Origin: Rhodanobacter sp.
Lineage (GTDB): Bacteria > Pseudomonadota > Gammaproteobacteria > Xanthomonadales > Rhodanobacteraceae
Reading direction: 5' to 3'
DNA length: 39,598 nucleotides
NCBI GenBank assembly: GCA_027450005.1
Contig: DAIDKO010000126.1
Coordinates: 1-39,598, forward strand
Shown: positions 14,960-23,355 of the stretch, one piece after another
Position numbering within the stretch: the first letter of the stretch is position 1
Layout: each line of letters begins with the position of its first letter
The notes under the pieces: generated by a model
Told to the model about the DNA's origin: nothing
What the model saw: the letters and a program-made list of their open reading frames with translations, nothing else
Databases searched by the model: none
Translations under genes and position numbers: made by a program

Positions 14960-16900
14960 TCAATGAAACTGGTCGCTGGCCGGCACCCACGAACTCGACG
15001 AAGCCGCCGGCACGTAGCCCTTCACCACCGGCTCAGTGGGTGGACATCCCGGCGGCAGCGGACCGCCCGCGACGCGGGCGGCAGCGCATTGCGCCGCATT
15101 GTCCAGCACGACGCGCGCCGGAACGGCGGCAGACGCCGCGGGCGCGGGCGGCGGGATGCTGGGTACGCTGCCCCCGGGCAGGTCCGGCAGGTTGAGGTGG
15201 TCGTAGACCTTCTGCGCCACCGGCGCGGGCGGCGGATCGGCACCGCCGCAGCCCAGCAGCGCCACTGGCACCAGCGGCATCACCACGCACCTGATGCGGA
15301 TGCCGCGCGGCAGATGGAAGGTATGTCGCAGCGTGGTCTTTTCCGCCGCGTGGCGCAGCGCGGTGTCCAGCGAGCTCTCGCCCGGTGGCGTCCAGTACGG
15401 ATCGAAGCGGGTCGGCCGGTACTTCACGCCATTGATGCCATGGCTCATCACCGCGGTATCGCCGGTGGGCTTGAGCTGGATGAAGTCCGGCACCTTGTTC
15501 GCCTCCGCGCCTGACGCCGGCGCGACCGCGCTGGCGGGGCCGGGCTGCATGCCTGCCACCTTGCCCAGACCCTTGCCGGCCTCGCCCCGGGTGGCGCTGC
15601 CGACACCGTGCGAGGTCGCCGGGCCGTTGCCGTGCACGGTGGCGGTCTCGAGGCCCTTGCCGGTGCCCTGCGGCTCGCCGGGACGGGCGCTGTCGCTACC
15701 CCGAGGGCTTGCGTCGGGCGCCGTACTGACGTCGGCCGCGGCGCTCGCGCCAGCCTTGCCGGCAGCAACGTCCGTCGTATCGCCGGGGGCGTTGGCCGTG
15801 GTGGCGGCAGCCGCAGTCGGCAGGTTATTCGCGGGCGGCAAGGCCACCGGCGATGGCTGGCCGATCGCGGTGAGCGAGGTGTCGTTGGCGATCTCGACCG
15901 TGGCTTTGGCCGCAGGCGCCAACTTGGGCGCGACGGTTGCGGACAGCGGGACCGCCGCGAGCGAAGGGGCCTGCGCCTGCACCGATGCAGGCGCCTGCAG
16001 CTTCGGCAACGACAACGGCACACTCGGCGCGGGCGCGTTCAATGCCATCCGGAGGCTCACCTGCGGCGCGACCTGTGCCGACAGGGGCACCGCCTGCAAT
16101 TCAGGCGCGGGCGGCGCGGCAGGGAGGTCCACATGCGCGGGCTGCACGATGGCCGGCGCCTGCGTATCCGGCACCATGCGGTCCAGCGCGACCGACGGCT
16201 GCGCGATCGTGGGCTGCGCCGGCGCCTGCACGGTCGGCAGCGCCAGCGAGGGCGGCGGCAGCATCGGCTGGTTGCCTTCGAGCTGCGGTGCGCGAACGGG
16301 CTTCGGCTGGAATGCCGGCGGTACCGGCGGCCGCAGCGCAGGCGCGGGCAGGCTCACCTGCGGCGCCGCATTCGCGACCGGCACCGGTTGCAACCTGGGC
16401 ACAGGCGCCGGCCTCGGCACGCTGGGCGGAGGGGTGGGGGCCGCGGTGACCTTCGCCGGCGTCGTCGCCGAGGCCACCGGCTTCGCGGCGACGGCGGGCG
16501 CGCTCGGCGCCCGCCGCAAGACGCGGTTAGCGGCGCGCGCCGCGCCTGCAGCATGCCCCTGGTGCACCGGCCCGGTCTGGCGCGGCAGCTCGCCCTTCGG
16601 CGGCGGCGGTGGGGCGAGGTCAGGCAATTCGATGAAGCGGGCCTGCATCTTTGCGGGCGTGTCCTTGCCCGGCGGCATCTCCCAATCGGGCACGAAAGTG
16701 AAGCCGAGCAGGAACAGGATGTGGATCAGCAGGCTGCAGGCCAGCGCCACCACGCGCCGCCACAGCAGGCGCGGCTTTGGTCGCCGCGATGCGCGCAGGC
16801 CGAGCATGCGCGAGGAGGCGGCGAGTGGGGAATTCAACAGCACCTGCGCCGGCCGCTGGGCGGAAGGGCGAGGCGCGTTCGGATCCGTGGTCGGTGGCAT
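14960..16900 (-). CDS. Large TonB-like proline/alanine-rich membrane protein, second of a tandem pair
   Basis: A 646-residue protein with unknown function. A basic cytoplasmic N-terminus is followed by one membrane segment at about residues 50-70 (VVALACSLLIHILFLLGFTF). It contains SLLIH, the S-x3-H pattern of TonB transmembrane helices. About 400 residues of Pro/Ala/Val-rich periplasmic linker follow. A compact C-terminal domain starts near residue 480 (VPDFIQLKPTGDT) and includes VKYRPTRF, a KTTLRHTFHLPRGIRIRC segment, LLGCGG and several later cysteines. The same domain occurs in the neighbouring protein (16931-17845). The architecture resembles TonB or TolA, but the end domain is not the TonB fold I know. 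The start lies 30 bases after the stop of the paralogue, so the two form an operon. It could span the periplasm to an outer-membrane or cell-wall partner (inference). Confidence 0.75.
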   Translation of the reverse strand: MPPTTDPNAPRPSAQRPAQVLLNSPLAASSRMLGLRASRRPKPRLLWRRVVALACSLLIHILFLLGFTFVPDWEMPPGKDTPAKMQARFIELPDLAPPPPPKGELPRQTGPVHQGHAAGAARAANRVLRRAPSAPAVAAKPVASATTPAKVTAAPTPPPSVPRPAPVPRLQPVPVANAAPQVSLPAPALRPPVPPAFQPKPVRAPQLEGNQPMLPPPSLALPTVQAPAQPTIAQPSVALDRMVPDTQAPAIVQPAHVDLPAAPPAPELQAVPLSAQVAPQVSLRMALNAPAPSVPLSLPKLQAPASVQAQAPSLAAVPLSATVAPKLAPAAKATVEIANDTSLTAIGQPSPVALPPANNLPTAAAATTANAPGDTTDVAAGKAGASAAADVSTAPDASPRGSDSARPGEPQGTGKGLETATVHGNGPATSHGVGSATRGEAGKGLGKVAGMQPGPASAVAPASGAEANKVPDFIQLKPTGDTAVMSHGINGVKYRPTRFDPYWTPPGESSLDTALRHAAEKTTLRHTFHLPRGIRIRCVVMPLVPVALLGCGGADPPPAPVAQKVYDHLNLPDLPGGSVPSIPPPAPAASAAVPARVVLDNAAQCAAARVAGGPLPPGCPPTEPVVKGYVPAASSSSWVPASDQFH

Positions 16901-16930
16901 CGCGCGAGTTTAGCGGGCAGCTGTCTCCTG

Positions 16931-17845
16931 TCAGCGACCGGCCGCCTGCTTTGCCTGCTTCTCGCGCTGCTCGCGCAGTTCCTGGTCCACGGCGCGCAGC
17001 GGCGTGTCGCTGGGGCAGCCGTCGGCAAGCGGCTTGCCCGCACGGTACAAGGCGATGCAGCGGGACAGGGGAGGCGGCCTGGGTGCGTTCGGGTCGGGTG
17101 CCAATGGCCTGGGCGGCGGCATGTCCAGACGCACGTCGCCGTCCTTGCGGGACGGCGGCGACGGCGGATCACCGCCGCACCCGCCGGCCAGCGCGGCCAG
17201 CGATAGGCCACAATCGATATGGATGCCATGCCCCAGGTTGAAGGTGTGCTTCACCGTGGTCTTGTCCACCACCTTCTGCAACGCGTCGTCGATGGCGCTG
17301 CCGCCGCCCTGCTGCCAGGCGTTCTCGAAGCGCGTGGGCCGGTATTTAACCGGGTTGGTGTGCCGCATGATCCGGGTATCGCCCTGCGGCATGCGCTGCA
17401 CGTAGTCCGGCACGGGCGCACTACCCGGGGCGGCCGGCAGGATGGGCATGCCGCTGCTGTCGAACAGGCGCGGTGGCCCTGCCACGCTGGCCACGGGCGC
17501 GGGCAGCTGCACGCTCAGGGCGTTCTTCGACACCGGTTCGGCGACGACACGTCGCAGCAGCCGCTGCGCCGCGGGTGGCGGCGGCAGCGGCAAGGGCGGC
17601 GGCGCTTTCGCGGCCGCTGCCGTCGCCGCGATGAAACGCACCTCGAGCACATCGCTAGCCGCTTCGGTTTGCCCGCCCTGCGCCGGGGCAGGCGGGCGCA
17701 TCGCCCACCAGGTCATCGCCGCGAACAGCACATGCAGCAGCACGACCACGGCCAGCACCAGCCACGTCAGTCGCGGGTTGCGCTGCGGCTGGCGCCAACG
17801 CGACTGGCGCAGACGGGTGATGGTCGCGTGGTCGAGTGCGTACAT
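16931..17845 (-). CDS. TonB-like single-pass membrane protein, first of a tandem pair
   Basis: A 304-residue paralogue of the protein encoded just downstream. A basic N-terminus (RQSRWRQPQRNPR) precedes a membrane helix at about residues 30-52 (WLVLAVVVLLHVLFAAMTWW), which keeps the central histidine but not the serine of the TonB pattern. A short proline-rich linker follows. The shared C-terminal domain runs from VPDYVQRMPQGDT through VKYRPTRF, the KTTVKHTFNLGHGIHIDC segment and GGCGGDPP, ending in a charged helix rich in Glu, Gln and Lys. The ATG at 17845 has GGAG six bases ahead; longer versions from 17896 or 17962 lack such a site. Function is unknown. Two copies with very different linker lengths suggest partners at different distances from the inner membrane. 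Confidence 0.75.
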   Translation of the reverse strand: MYALDHATITRLRQSRWRQPQRNPRLTWLVLAVVVLLHVLFAAMTWWAMRPPAPAQGGQTEAASDVLEVRFIAATAAAAKAPPPLPLPPPPAAQRLLRRVVAEPVSKNALSVQLPAPVASVAGPPRLFDSSGMPILPAAPGSAPVPDYVQRMPQGDTRIMRHTNPVKYRPTRFENAWQQGGGSAIDDALQKVVDKTTVKHTFNLGHGIHIDCGLSLAALAGGCGGDPPSPPSRKDGDVRLDMPPPRPLAPDPNAPRPPPLSRCIALYRAGKPLADGCPSDTPLRAVDQELREQREKQAKQAAGR

Positions 17846-18199
17846 GCCGCTCCGGTGGGAGCCGGTCGGTGCCGTGGCGCGGTTGTCGGCCTGCATGCGA
17901 TCGACGATGGGACTGCTCCGGATGGGCGGCGACGCGGGGGAAGCTCTCTCCCCCGCCCGCACGGCAAGGCAGAGAGCGCGGCGCGGCTTTCAGACCGCGA
18001 TACCTTGCGGCGGTTCCCGCCGGCCTTGACGCAAGCCTAACCCCGCATCGACGTAACATCGCCGACTTCACCCGCCATGACCGCCCCCGCGTACGCGCCC
18101 GGACGACCATGACGGCCCCGTCAGCCGCCACGCGCGGCCTCGCGCGGCGCCGCTCATGCCGATGCGATTCCGCGCCTCGTCCATGAGGAGGGTCGCATC
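17846..18199. other. Divergent intergenic region between the TonB-like pair and the EF-G-like gene
   Basis: No gene is supported in these 354 bases. A hairpin (GCGGGGG at 17934-17940 with CCCCCGC at 17950-17956) lies in what would be the leader of the minus-strand pair; it has no T run and is not a terminator. A strong Shine-Dalgarno sequence, GAGGAGGG at 18185-18192, belongs to the EF-G-like gene. Confidence 0.5.
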
Positions 18200-20239
18200 G
18201 TGTCCTATAACACGGAAAGCATCCGCAACGTCGCGCTCGCCGGGCACGCCGGCAGCGGCAAGACCACGCTGTTCGAGGCCTTGTTGCATGCCGGCGGCAT
18301 AATCCAGACGCAAGGCTCGGTGGAGCGCGGCACCACGCAATCCGACACCGACGCCCAGGAGAAGGCACGCGGCCATTCCATCGACAGCTGCATCGCCGGC
18401 ATCGAGCGCGGTGATTGCCATGTCAACCTGATCGACACCGCTGGCTACGACGACTTTCGCGGCGGTACGCTGTCTGCCTTCGCCGCGGTGGAAACCGTGA
18501 TGGTGATAGTGAACGCGGTCAACGGCATCGAGCACGGTACGCGCCGCATGATGGAACACGCCCGTTCGCGCGGCCTCGCCCGCGTGCTGGTGGTGAACAA
18601 GATCGACTACGAAGGCGCCCATCTCGGCGCGCTGGTGGAGGCACTGCGCGACGAGTTCGGCCCCGAATGCCTGCCGGTGAACCTGCCCGCGCAAGGCGGC
18701 AAGAAGGTGCTGGACTGCTTCTTCCACGCCGAGGGCAGCACCGACTTCTCCTCGCTGGCCAGCGCGCACCAGCGCATCCTCGACCAGGTGGTGGAGATCA
18801 ACGAGGCCACCATGGGTGCCTACCTCGACAACGGCGAGGCTTCGCTGAGTCGCCAGCAACTGCACGACGCGTTCGAGCAATGCCTGCGCGAGGGACACCT
18901 GGTGCCGATCTGCTTCGTCAGCGCGCGCAATGGCGTGGGCGTGGCGGAGCTGCTGGACATCGCCGACCGCCTGCTGCCCAACCCCGCCGAAGGCAACCCG
19001 CCGCCCTTCGTCAACGGCGAGGGTGAGCCGATCACCGTCAACGCCGACCCGAAGCAGCACGTGATCGCCGACGTGTTCAAGATCATCAACGACCCCTTCA
19101 TCGGCAAGCTCGGCATCTTCCGCGTGTGGCAGGGCACGGTGCGTCGCGACGCGCAGCTCTACGTGGACGATGGCCGCAAACCGTTCCGCGTGGGCCACCT
19201 GTTCCGACTCAACGCGAAGGACCACGTGGAGATCGAACAGGCCGTGGCTGGCGACATCGCCGCGGTGGCCAAGGTGGAGGAGATCCATTACGACGCCGTG
19301 CTGCACGATGCGCACGAGGAAGATCACATCCACCTGGAGCCGATGCGCTTTCCGCATCCGATGTCGGGCCTGGCGCTGGAGCCGAAGCACAAGGGCCAGG
19401 AGCAGAAGCTGGCGAACGCGCTGGCGCGTCTGGCCGAGGAAGACCCCTGCCTGCGCATGGAACATCACAAGGAGCTCAACGAGACCGTTCTGCGGGGCCT
19501 TTCCGAGCTACACCTCAAGGTGACGCTGGAGCGTATGCGCGAACGTTATGGGGTGGAAGTGGAAACCCATCCGCCGCGCATCGCCTATCGCGAAACCATC
19601 GCCGTGCCGGCGGAAGGCCATCATCGGCACAAGAAGCAGACCGGCGGCGCCGGCCAGTTCGGCGAAGTGTTCCTGCGCGTGGAGCCGCTGGAGCGCGGCG
19701 CCGGCTTCGAATTCGTGGACGCGGTGAAGGGCGGCGTGATCCCCGGCAGCTTCCTGCCCGCCATCGAGAAGGGCGTGCGCCAGGCGATGGAACGCGGCGC
19801 GGTGGCCGGCTACCCGCTACAGGACCTGCGCGTCACCGTGTACGACGGCAAATACCACCCGGTCGATTCCAAGGAAGTCGCCTTCGTCAGTGCCGGCAAG
19901 AAGGCCTTCCTCGACGCCGTGGCCAAGGCACGTCCTATCCTGCTGGAGCCGATCGTGGACGTGGAAGTGACGATCCCCGAGAGCGACGTGGGCGATGTCA
20001 GCGGCGGCCTCGCCGGCAAGCGTGCACGCATCCTCGGCACCGACAGCCGGCGCGGCGGCGAGCTGCTGATCAAGGCACAGGCGCCGCTGGCCGAGCTAAG
20101 CGACTACCCTACCGAACTCAAGGCCATGACCGGCGGACGCGGCCGCTACAGCCTTGACCTCAGCCACTACGAGCCGGTGCCGCCGCCCGTACAGAAACAG
20201 CTCAGCGAGGGGTGGAGGCCTAAGCTGGAAGACGACTGA
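18200..20239 (+). CDS. Elongation factor G-like translational GTPase
   Basis: A 679-residue EF-G paralogue. The GTPase domain shows G1 GHAGSGKTT, G3 DTAGYDDF (classical EF-G has DTPGH) and G4 NKID. EF-G domains II-V follow, including the HKKQTGGAGQFGEV block of domain IV and LKAMTGGRGRYSLDLSHYE near the end. It is slightly shorter than housekeeping EF-G (about 700 residues) and stands alone, not in the rpsL-rpsG-fusA-tuf operon. It is therefore probably an EF-G-like factor of the type annotated EF-G2, with an unclear role in translation. The start is GTG at 18200, supported by GAGGAGGG eight bases upstream. Its stop directly abuts the stop of the convergent cyclase gene. Confidence 0.9.
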   Translation: MSYNTESIRNVALAGHAGSGKTTLFEALLHAGGIIQTQGSVERGTTQSDTDAQEKARGHSIDSCIAGIERGDCHVNLIDTAGYDDFRGGTLSAFAAVETVMVIVNAVNGIEHGTRRMMEHARSRGLARVLVVNKIDYEGAHLGALVEALRDEFGPECLPVNLPAQGGKKVLDCFFHAEGSTDFSSLASAHQRILDQVVEINEATMGAYLDNGEASLSRQQLHDAFEQCLREGHLVPICFVSARNGVGVAELLDIADRLLPNPAEGNPPPFVNGEGEPITVNADPKQHVIADVFKIINDPFIGKLGIFRVWQGTVRRDAQLYVDDGRKPFRVGHLFRLNAKDHVEIEQAVAGDIAAVAKVEEIHYDAVLHDAHEEDHIHLEPMRFPHPMSGLALEPKHKGQEQKLANALARLAEEDPCLRMEHHKELNETVLRGLSELHLKVTLERMRERYGVEVETHPPRIAYRETIAVPAEGHHRHKKQTGGAGQFGEVFLRVEPLERGAGFEFVDAVKGGVIPGSFLPAIEKGVRQAMERGAVAGYPLQDLRVTVYDGKYHPVDSKEVAFVSAGKKAFLDAVAKARPILLEPIVDVEVTIPESDVGDVSGGLAGKRARILGTDSRRGGELLIKAQAPLAELSDYPTELKAMTGGRGRYSLDLSHYEPVPPPVQKQLSEGWRPKLEDD

Positions 20240-22126
20240 TCAGGCCGACTCGACACGATTTCGGCCGGTTTGCTTAGCGCGGAAGAGCGCGCGATCGGCT
20301 CGCATGACCAACGTGCTCGGGGTGGACTCGTTCGCGCGCAACGACGCGACACCGAAGCTGACGGTAATCCTTATCTGCGCATCGCCGACGGCGAACACGG
20401 TGGCTGCAACCTTGGCGCGCAAGCGCTCGGCCACCATCAGGCCGTGTTCGAGATCGGTTTCCGGCAGCACCACGAGGAACTCCTCGCCTCCGAACCGGCC
20501 GAAGCGGTCATGCTCGCGCATAGAGTCCTGGCACAAGCGGGCGGTTTCGCGCAACACCTGGTCGCCGACTTGGTGGCCATATGCGTCGTTGACGTGCTTG
20601 AAATGGTCGATGTCCAGTATCACCACCGTCAATTCCTCATGCGACTGGCTTGCCCTCGCGGTAGCCGTCTCAAGCACGTGGTCGATGTCGCGCCGGTTGG
20701 AGATGCCGGTCAACGCATCGATTAGCGACAACCGGTGCAGGTGGCGGCTCTTCAACAATTGCCGATAGGCCAGCCAGGCCACGCCAAGCATCAGCACGAC
20801 GCTCAGCAGGATGGCCAGCCACTGCCATTTACGCACGCTTTCCAGCGAGGCCAGTTTCTGGCTTTGTAACTCCTTCTCGTCGGCGAGGCGGCGGTTTTCC
20901 AGGTCGCGGCGCGCGCTGTCGAAACGGTAGCGCATCAAGGTGGTGACCTGCGCCTTGGTTTTCTGCTCCAGCTTCTTGTTGGTTGCGATCATGCGCTTGA
21001 GGTCGTCAAGCGCCGCCTGGGTCTGTCCCAGCGCCTCCTCGTTCTTCGAGCGTGCGGCATACAGCTCGGCGAGGTAGCGCAGGTTGCCGCTGCTAGACAG
21101 AGCGCTCGCCGCGGCCTGGAACTCCTGAGCTGCCAGGCTGTGCTGGCCCAGCCCGGCGTGTGCCTCGGCCGACTGAAGCGCCAGCATGTCGGTGTTGGAG
21201 TGGTCCGAAACGGACTGGAAGATCCTGGAGGCCTCCGCGAGCTCCTGCAGTGCGGTGTCGTACTGGCCTAGCTGGTTGCTGTTTTCCGCCTGTGCCAGCA
21301 GGGCCGCGCCAACGTTTTGCGGCGGTCCGATCTCGCGCGCCAGGTCCAGCGCCCTTTGCAGGGGCTCCACAGCGGCACCCGGCTCGCCCCGCTCGCTGGC
21401 GAGGAAGCCTTGTTCCATGTCGATGGCGAGCAATTGCCGTTTCTCCCTCGCGCCGCCGATCGCCGCCAACGCTTGGCGCAGGTAATCAGCCGCATCGTCG
21501 TAATCGCCCATGCGCCGGTATAGGCTGGCGATGTTGACGAGGTTGGCGCGTGCGGGCGCCGCGGCATTGGCGATCTTCTCGTAGTCGGTCTGCGCGTCCA
21601 GCAGGTCGATCATCGCTTTGGCCTGGTCGCCCAGCAACGACAGCTCGGTACCGCGCCAAGTCAACGCATCCGCGATCAGGTGAGTGTCGCCCAACCGCCT
21701 CGCGGTCCGCACCGCGGCGTCGAAGCTCGGCAATGCCTCACGATCGCCACTGGTCTGGATGAGGTAATTGCCCAGGCACATCTGGAAATTCGACTCGGCT
21801 TTCAAGTCGCCGGCCTGTCGCGCCATCTCGACCCCACGCTTCGCATAGGCTACGCCGCCGCTGGCGTCGCTCTGGAAGGCGAGAAAGCAATACATGTAGC
21901 CATAGCTACGTTCGCGGGCTGCATCATGCGGCGGCAGCAGGGAATGCAGTTTCGCCAGCGTTCTCTTTACCGCCGCATCGCTGCCGGGGACGATGGTTCC
22001 GTCGTTCAATTGTTGCAGCAAGTGGTCAAACGCGACTGGATCGGGCGCCGTCGCCCCTTGAGCACGCAGGGTCGGGAACACGACCAATGCCGCGCATGCC
22101 AACAAAGCCTGCAAGCTGCTCCGCAA
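20240..22126 (-). CDS. TPR-domain diguanylate cyclase (GGDEF protein)
   Basis: A membrane-anchored c-di-GMP synthase. From the TTG at 22126 it has 628 residues. An N-terminal signal sequence (SLQALLACAALVVFPTLRAQG) is followed by about 400 residues of TPR-like helical repeats (SLYRRMGDYDDAADYLRQAL, NSNQLGQYDTALQELAEAS). A short coiled-coil and one membrane helix come next (WLAILLSVVLMLGVAWLAY). The GGDEF domain is DALTGISNRRDID through RFGGEEFLVV, with an intact GGEEF active site. The TPR region is therefore periplasmic and probably senses a ligand or protein. TTG 22126 has GGAGG close upstream and gives a clean signal peptide. An ATG at 22207 adds an arginine-rich extension without a ribosome site, so the start is uncertain. 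A SET-domain gene lies just upstream on the same strand. Confidence 0.9.
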   Translation of the reverse strand: MRSSLQALLACAALVVFPTLRAQGATAPDPVAFDHLLQQLNDGTIVPGSDAAVKRTLAKLHSLLPPHDAARERSYGYMYCFLAFQSDASGGVAYAKRGVEMARQAGDLKAESNFQMCLGNYLIQTSGDREALPSFDAAVRTARRLGDTHLIADALTWRGTELSLLGDQAKAMIDLLDAQTDYEKIANAAAPARANLVNIASLYRRMGDYDDAADYLRQALAAIGGAREKRQLLAIDMEQGFLASERGEPGAAVEPLQRALDLAREIGPPQNVGAALLAQAENSNQLGQYDTALQELAEASRIFQSVSDHSNTDMLALQSAEAHAGLGQHSLAAQEFQAAASALSSSGNLRYLAELYAARSKNEEALGQTQAALDDLKRMIATNKKLEQKTKAQVTTLMRYRFDSARRDLENRRLADEKELQSQKLASLESVRKWQWLAILLSVVLMLGVAWLAYRQLLKSRHLHRLSLIDALTGISNRRDIDHVLETATARASQSHEELTVVILDIDHFKHVNDAYGHQVGDQVLRETARLCQDSMREHDRFGRFGGEEFLVVLPETDLEHGLMVAERLRAKVAATVFAVGDAQIRITVSFGVASLRANESTPSTLVMRADRALFRAKQTGRNRVESA

Positions 22127-22226
22127 ATCGCCTCCTCCGCCCGGTGCGACGGCGCGGAATGCTGGGGCACGGCGCCTACGTCTAATATCGGCAGGCGTGG
22201 CATGCACTTTAGCGGTGGCCGGCCGC

Positions 22227-22694
22227 TCAGCGCTTCGGCTTGAGCAGCGTGCCCGTACAGTTTGGCGCGCCGCAAAGGCACTTCCACAGCTTCTTCAGCC
22301 TCGCCGTGTGCGGTACTTCTAGCGTGATGCCGTAGTCGTAGGTGAGCTCCTCGCCAGGCTTGATGTTGCGGATGGCTTCGATCAGCACCTTGTCCCTGCG
22401 CGGATCGCCGCCGGCGCTTTCCTCGATCACGGCGCGGCAGTTGGGGGCGCAGCTGTGGTTGATCCAGCGCGCGGTGTTGCCCTTGCGGTTGGCATCGACG
22501 ATGTAGTGGTCGTTGAGGGTGAACAGGAAGGTGTGGCCGGTTTCGCCGCCGTCGCCGTACATCTCGTCGGCTTCGACGTGAGTCATCAGCGTGCCCCGGT
22601 ACTGGATGATTTCTGCGCCCTTCCTGATCGGCTCGACGGCGAACACGCCATTGCCATGGATGGGGGAGCGACGGGCGACGATGCGACGGGTCAT
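22227..22694 (-). CDS. SET-domain protein lysine methyltransferase
   Basis: A 155-residue protein made almost entirely of a SET domain, the SAM-dependent lysine methyltransferase fold best known from eukaryotic histone methyltransferases. Motifs are GNGVFAVEPIRKGAEII at the start and DANRKGNTARWINHSCAPNC in the middle, which holds the NHSC pseudoknot motif. GEELTYDYG follows. A post-SET zinc-binding CLCGAPNC near the end could coordinate zinc together with the cysteine of NHSC. The bacterial substrate is unknown. The ATG at 22694 starts the conserved RRIVARRSPIHG segment; the 24-codon upstream extension is not domain-like. It probably shares a transcript with the GGDEF gene 100 bases downstream and is divergent from the lipoprotein gene. 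Confidence 0.92.
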   Translation of the reverse strand: MTRRIVARRSPIHGNGVFAVEPIRKGAEIIQYRGTLMTHVEADEMYGDGGETGHTFLFTLNDHYIVDANRKGNTARWINHSCAPNCRAVIEESAGGDPRRDKVLIEAIRNIKPGEELTYDYGITLEVPHTARLKKLWKCLCGAPNCTGTLLKPKR

Positions 22695-22794
22695 GTGGCG
22701 TGCTGGCGACGGTGGCGGATCGTCGCATGATGCCTGTAGTACGCAGCCGTGAAAACCGTCCACCATTGACGTGTGCGGCGGCCGGAGTCAAGAT

Positions 22795-22810
22795 TCAAAC
22801 AATCGTTTGA
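22795..22810. promoter_or_regulatory. PsrA-like operator upstream of the lipoprotein-acyl-CoA dehydrogenase unit
   Basis: CAAAC-AATC-GTTTG, extended by T and A on the outside, gives 6-bp inverted arms around a 4-bp spacer. This fits the known consensus of the TetR-family fatty-acid regulator PsrA (G/CAAAC-N2-4-GTTTG/C). It lies 27 bases before the lipoprotein start and about 545 before an acyl-CoA dehydrogenase gene in the same direction, a logical target of such a regulator. Confidence 0.55.
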
Positions 22811-22837
22811 GATCTTCGCCATGAGGCCACAGCCGTG

Positions 22838-23332
22838 ATGCGACTGTTCCGCTTTTTCGCGCTCATTGCCCTCGCCGCCTGCCTTGCCGCCTGCGGACCA
22901 CAACGAAAAAGTGTGTTCCCGCCCTCGCTCACGGTGCAGCAGGTACAACTGTTGCCGAACGGAGCTTGGCGTCTCACCGTGCGAATCCAGAACAACAGCT
23001 ACGGCGGCGTGGACTTCCAGTCCATCGAAGGATCGCTGCAAGTGGCCAAAACGACGCCGGTGCGGCTGCACGCCGCCTTCCACCGCGACATTCCAACGTT
23101 CGCCAGTGACGTGGTTACGGTGGACGTGCTGCCCACGCCCGAGATGGCCAGCGCACTCGCTGCGGTGGCCGCCAAGGGCAGCGGCGGCTCGCTGGCCTAC
23201 GCCATCGGGGGCACCATCCGCGCCCAGCCCGACCTGGCCGACCACCCGGACAAGAAAAATCCGCAGGACTTTCCCTTCCAGCACAGCGATTTCCTGTCGC
23301 CGGTGCCGGGCATCGCCAATACATTCCGCTGA
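22838..23332 (+). CDS. Predicted lipoprotein of unknown function
   Basis: A 164-residue protein with a lipoprotein signal (MRLFRFFALIALAACLAACG, lipobox LAAC, modified cysteine at about residue 19). The mature part has a beta-rich stretch (WRLTVRIQNNSYGGVDFQSIEGSLQV) resembling late-embryogenesis-type-2 (LEA-2/WHy-like) folds. An FQHSDFLSPVPG tail follows. The family assignment is tentative. A GTG at 22835 directly precedes the ATG and sits better relative to GAGG at 22823, so the first codon may be that one. It ends 23 bases before the acyl-CoA dehydrogenase gene, so the two are probably co-transcribed from the promoter with the PsrA-like site. Confidence 0.85.
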   Translation: MRLFRFFALIALAACLAACGPQRKSVFPPSLTVQQVQLLPNGAWRLTVRIQNNSYGGVDFQSIEGSLQVAKTTPVRLHAAFHRDIPTFASDVVTVDVLPTPEMASALAAVAAKGSGGSLAYAIGGTIRAQPDLADHPDKKNPQDFPFQHSDFLSPVPGIANTFR

Positions 23333-23355
23333 TTCCTATCCACGAGAGAACAACC

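Noticed and set aside
17934..17956. GC-rich hairpin as terminator before the TonB-like pair
   Set aside because: It has no T run on either strand and lies in the expected leader of the minus-strand operon.
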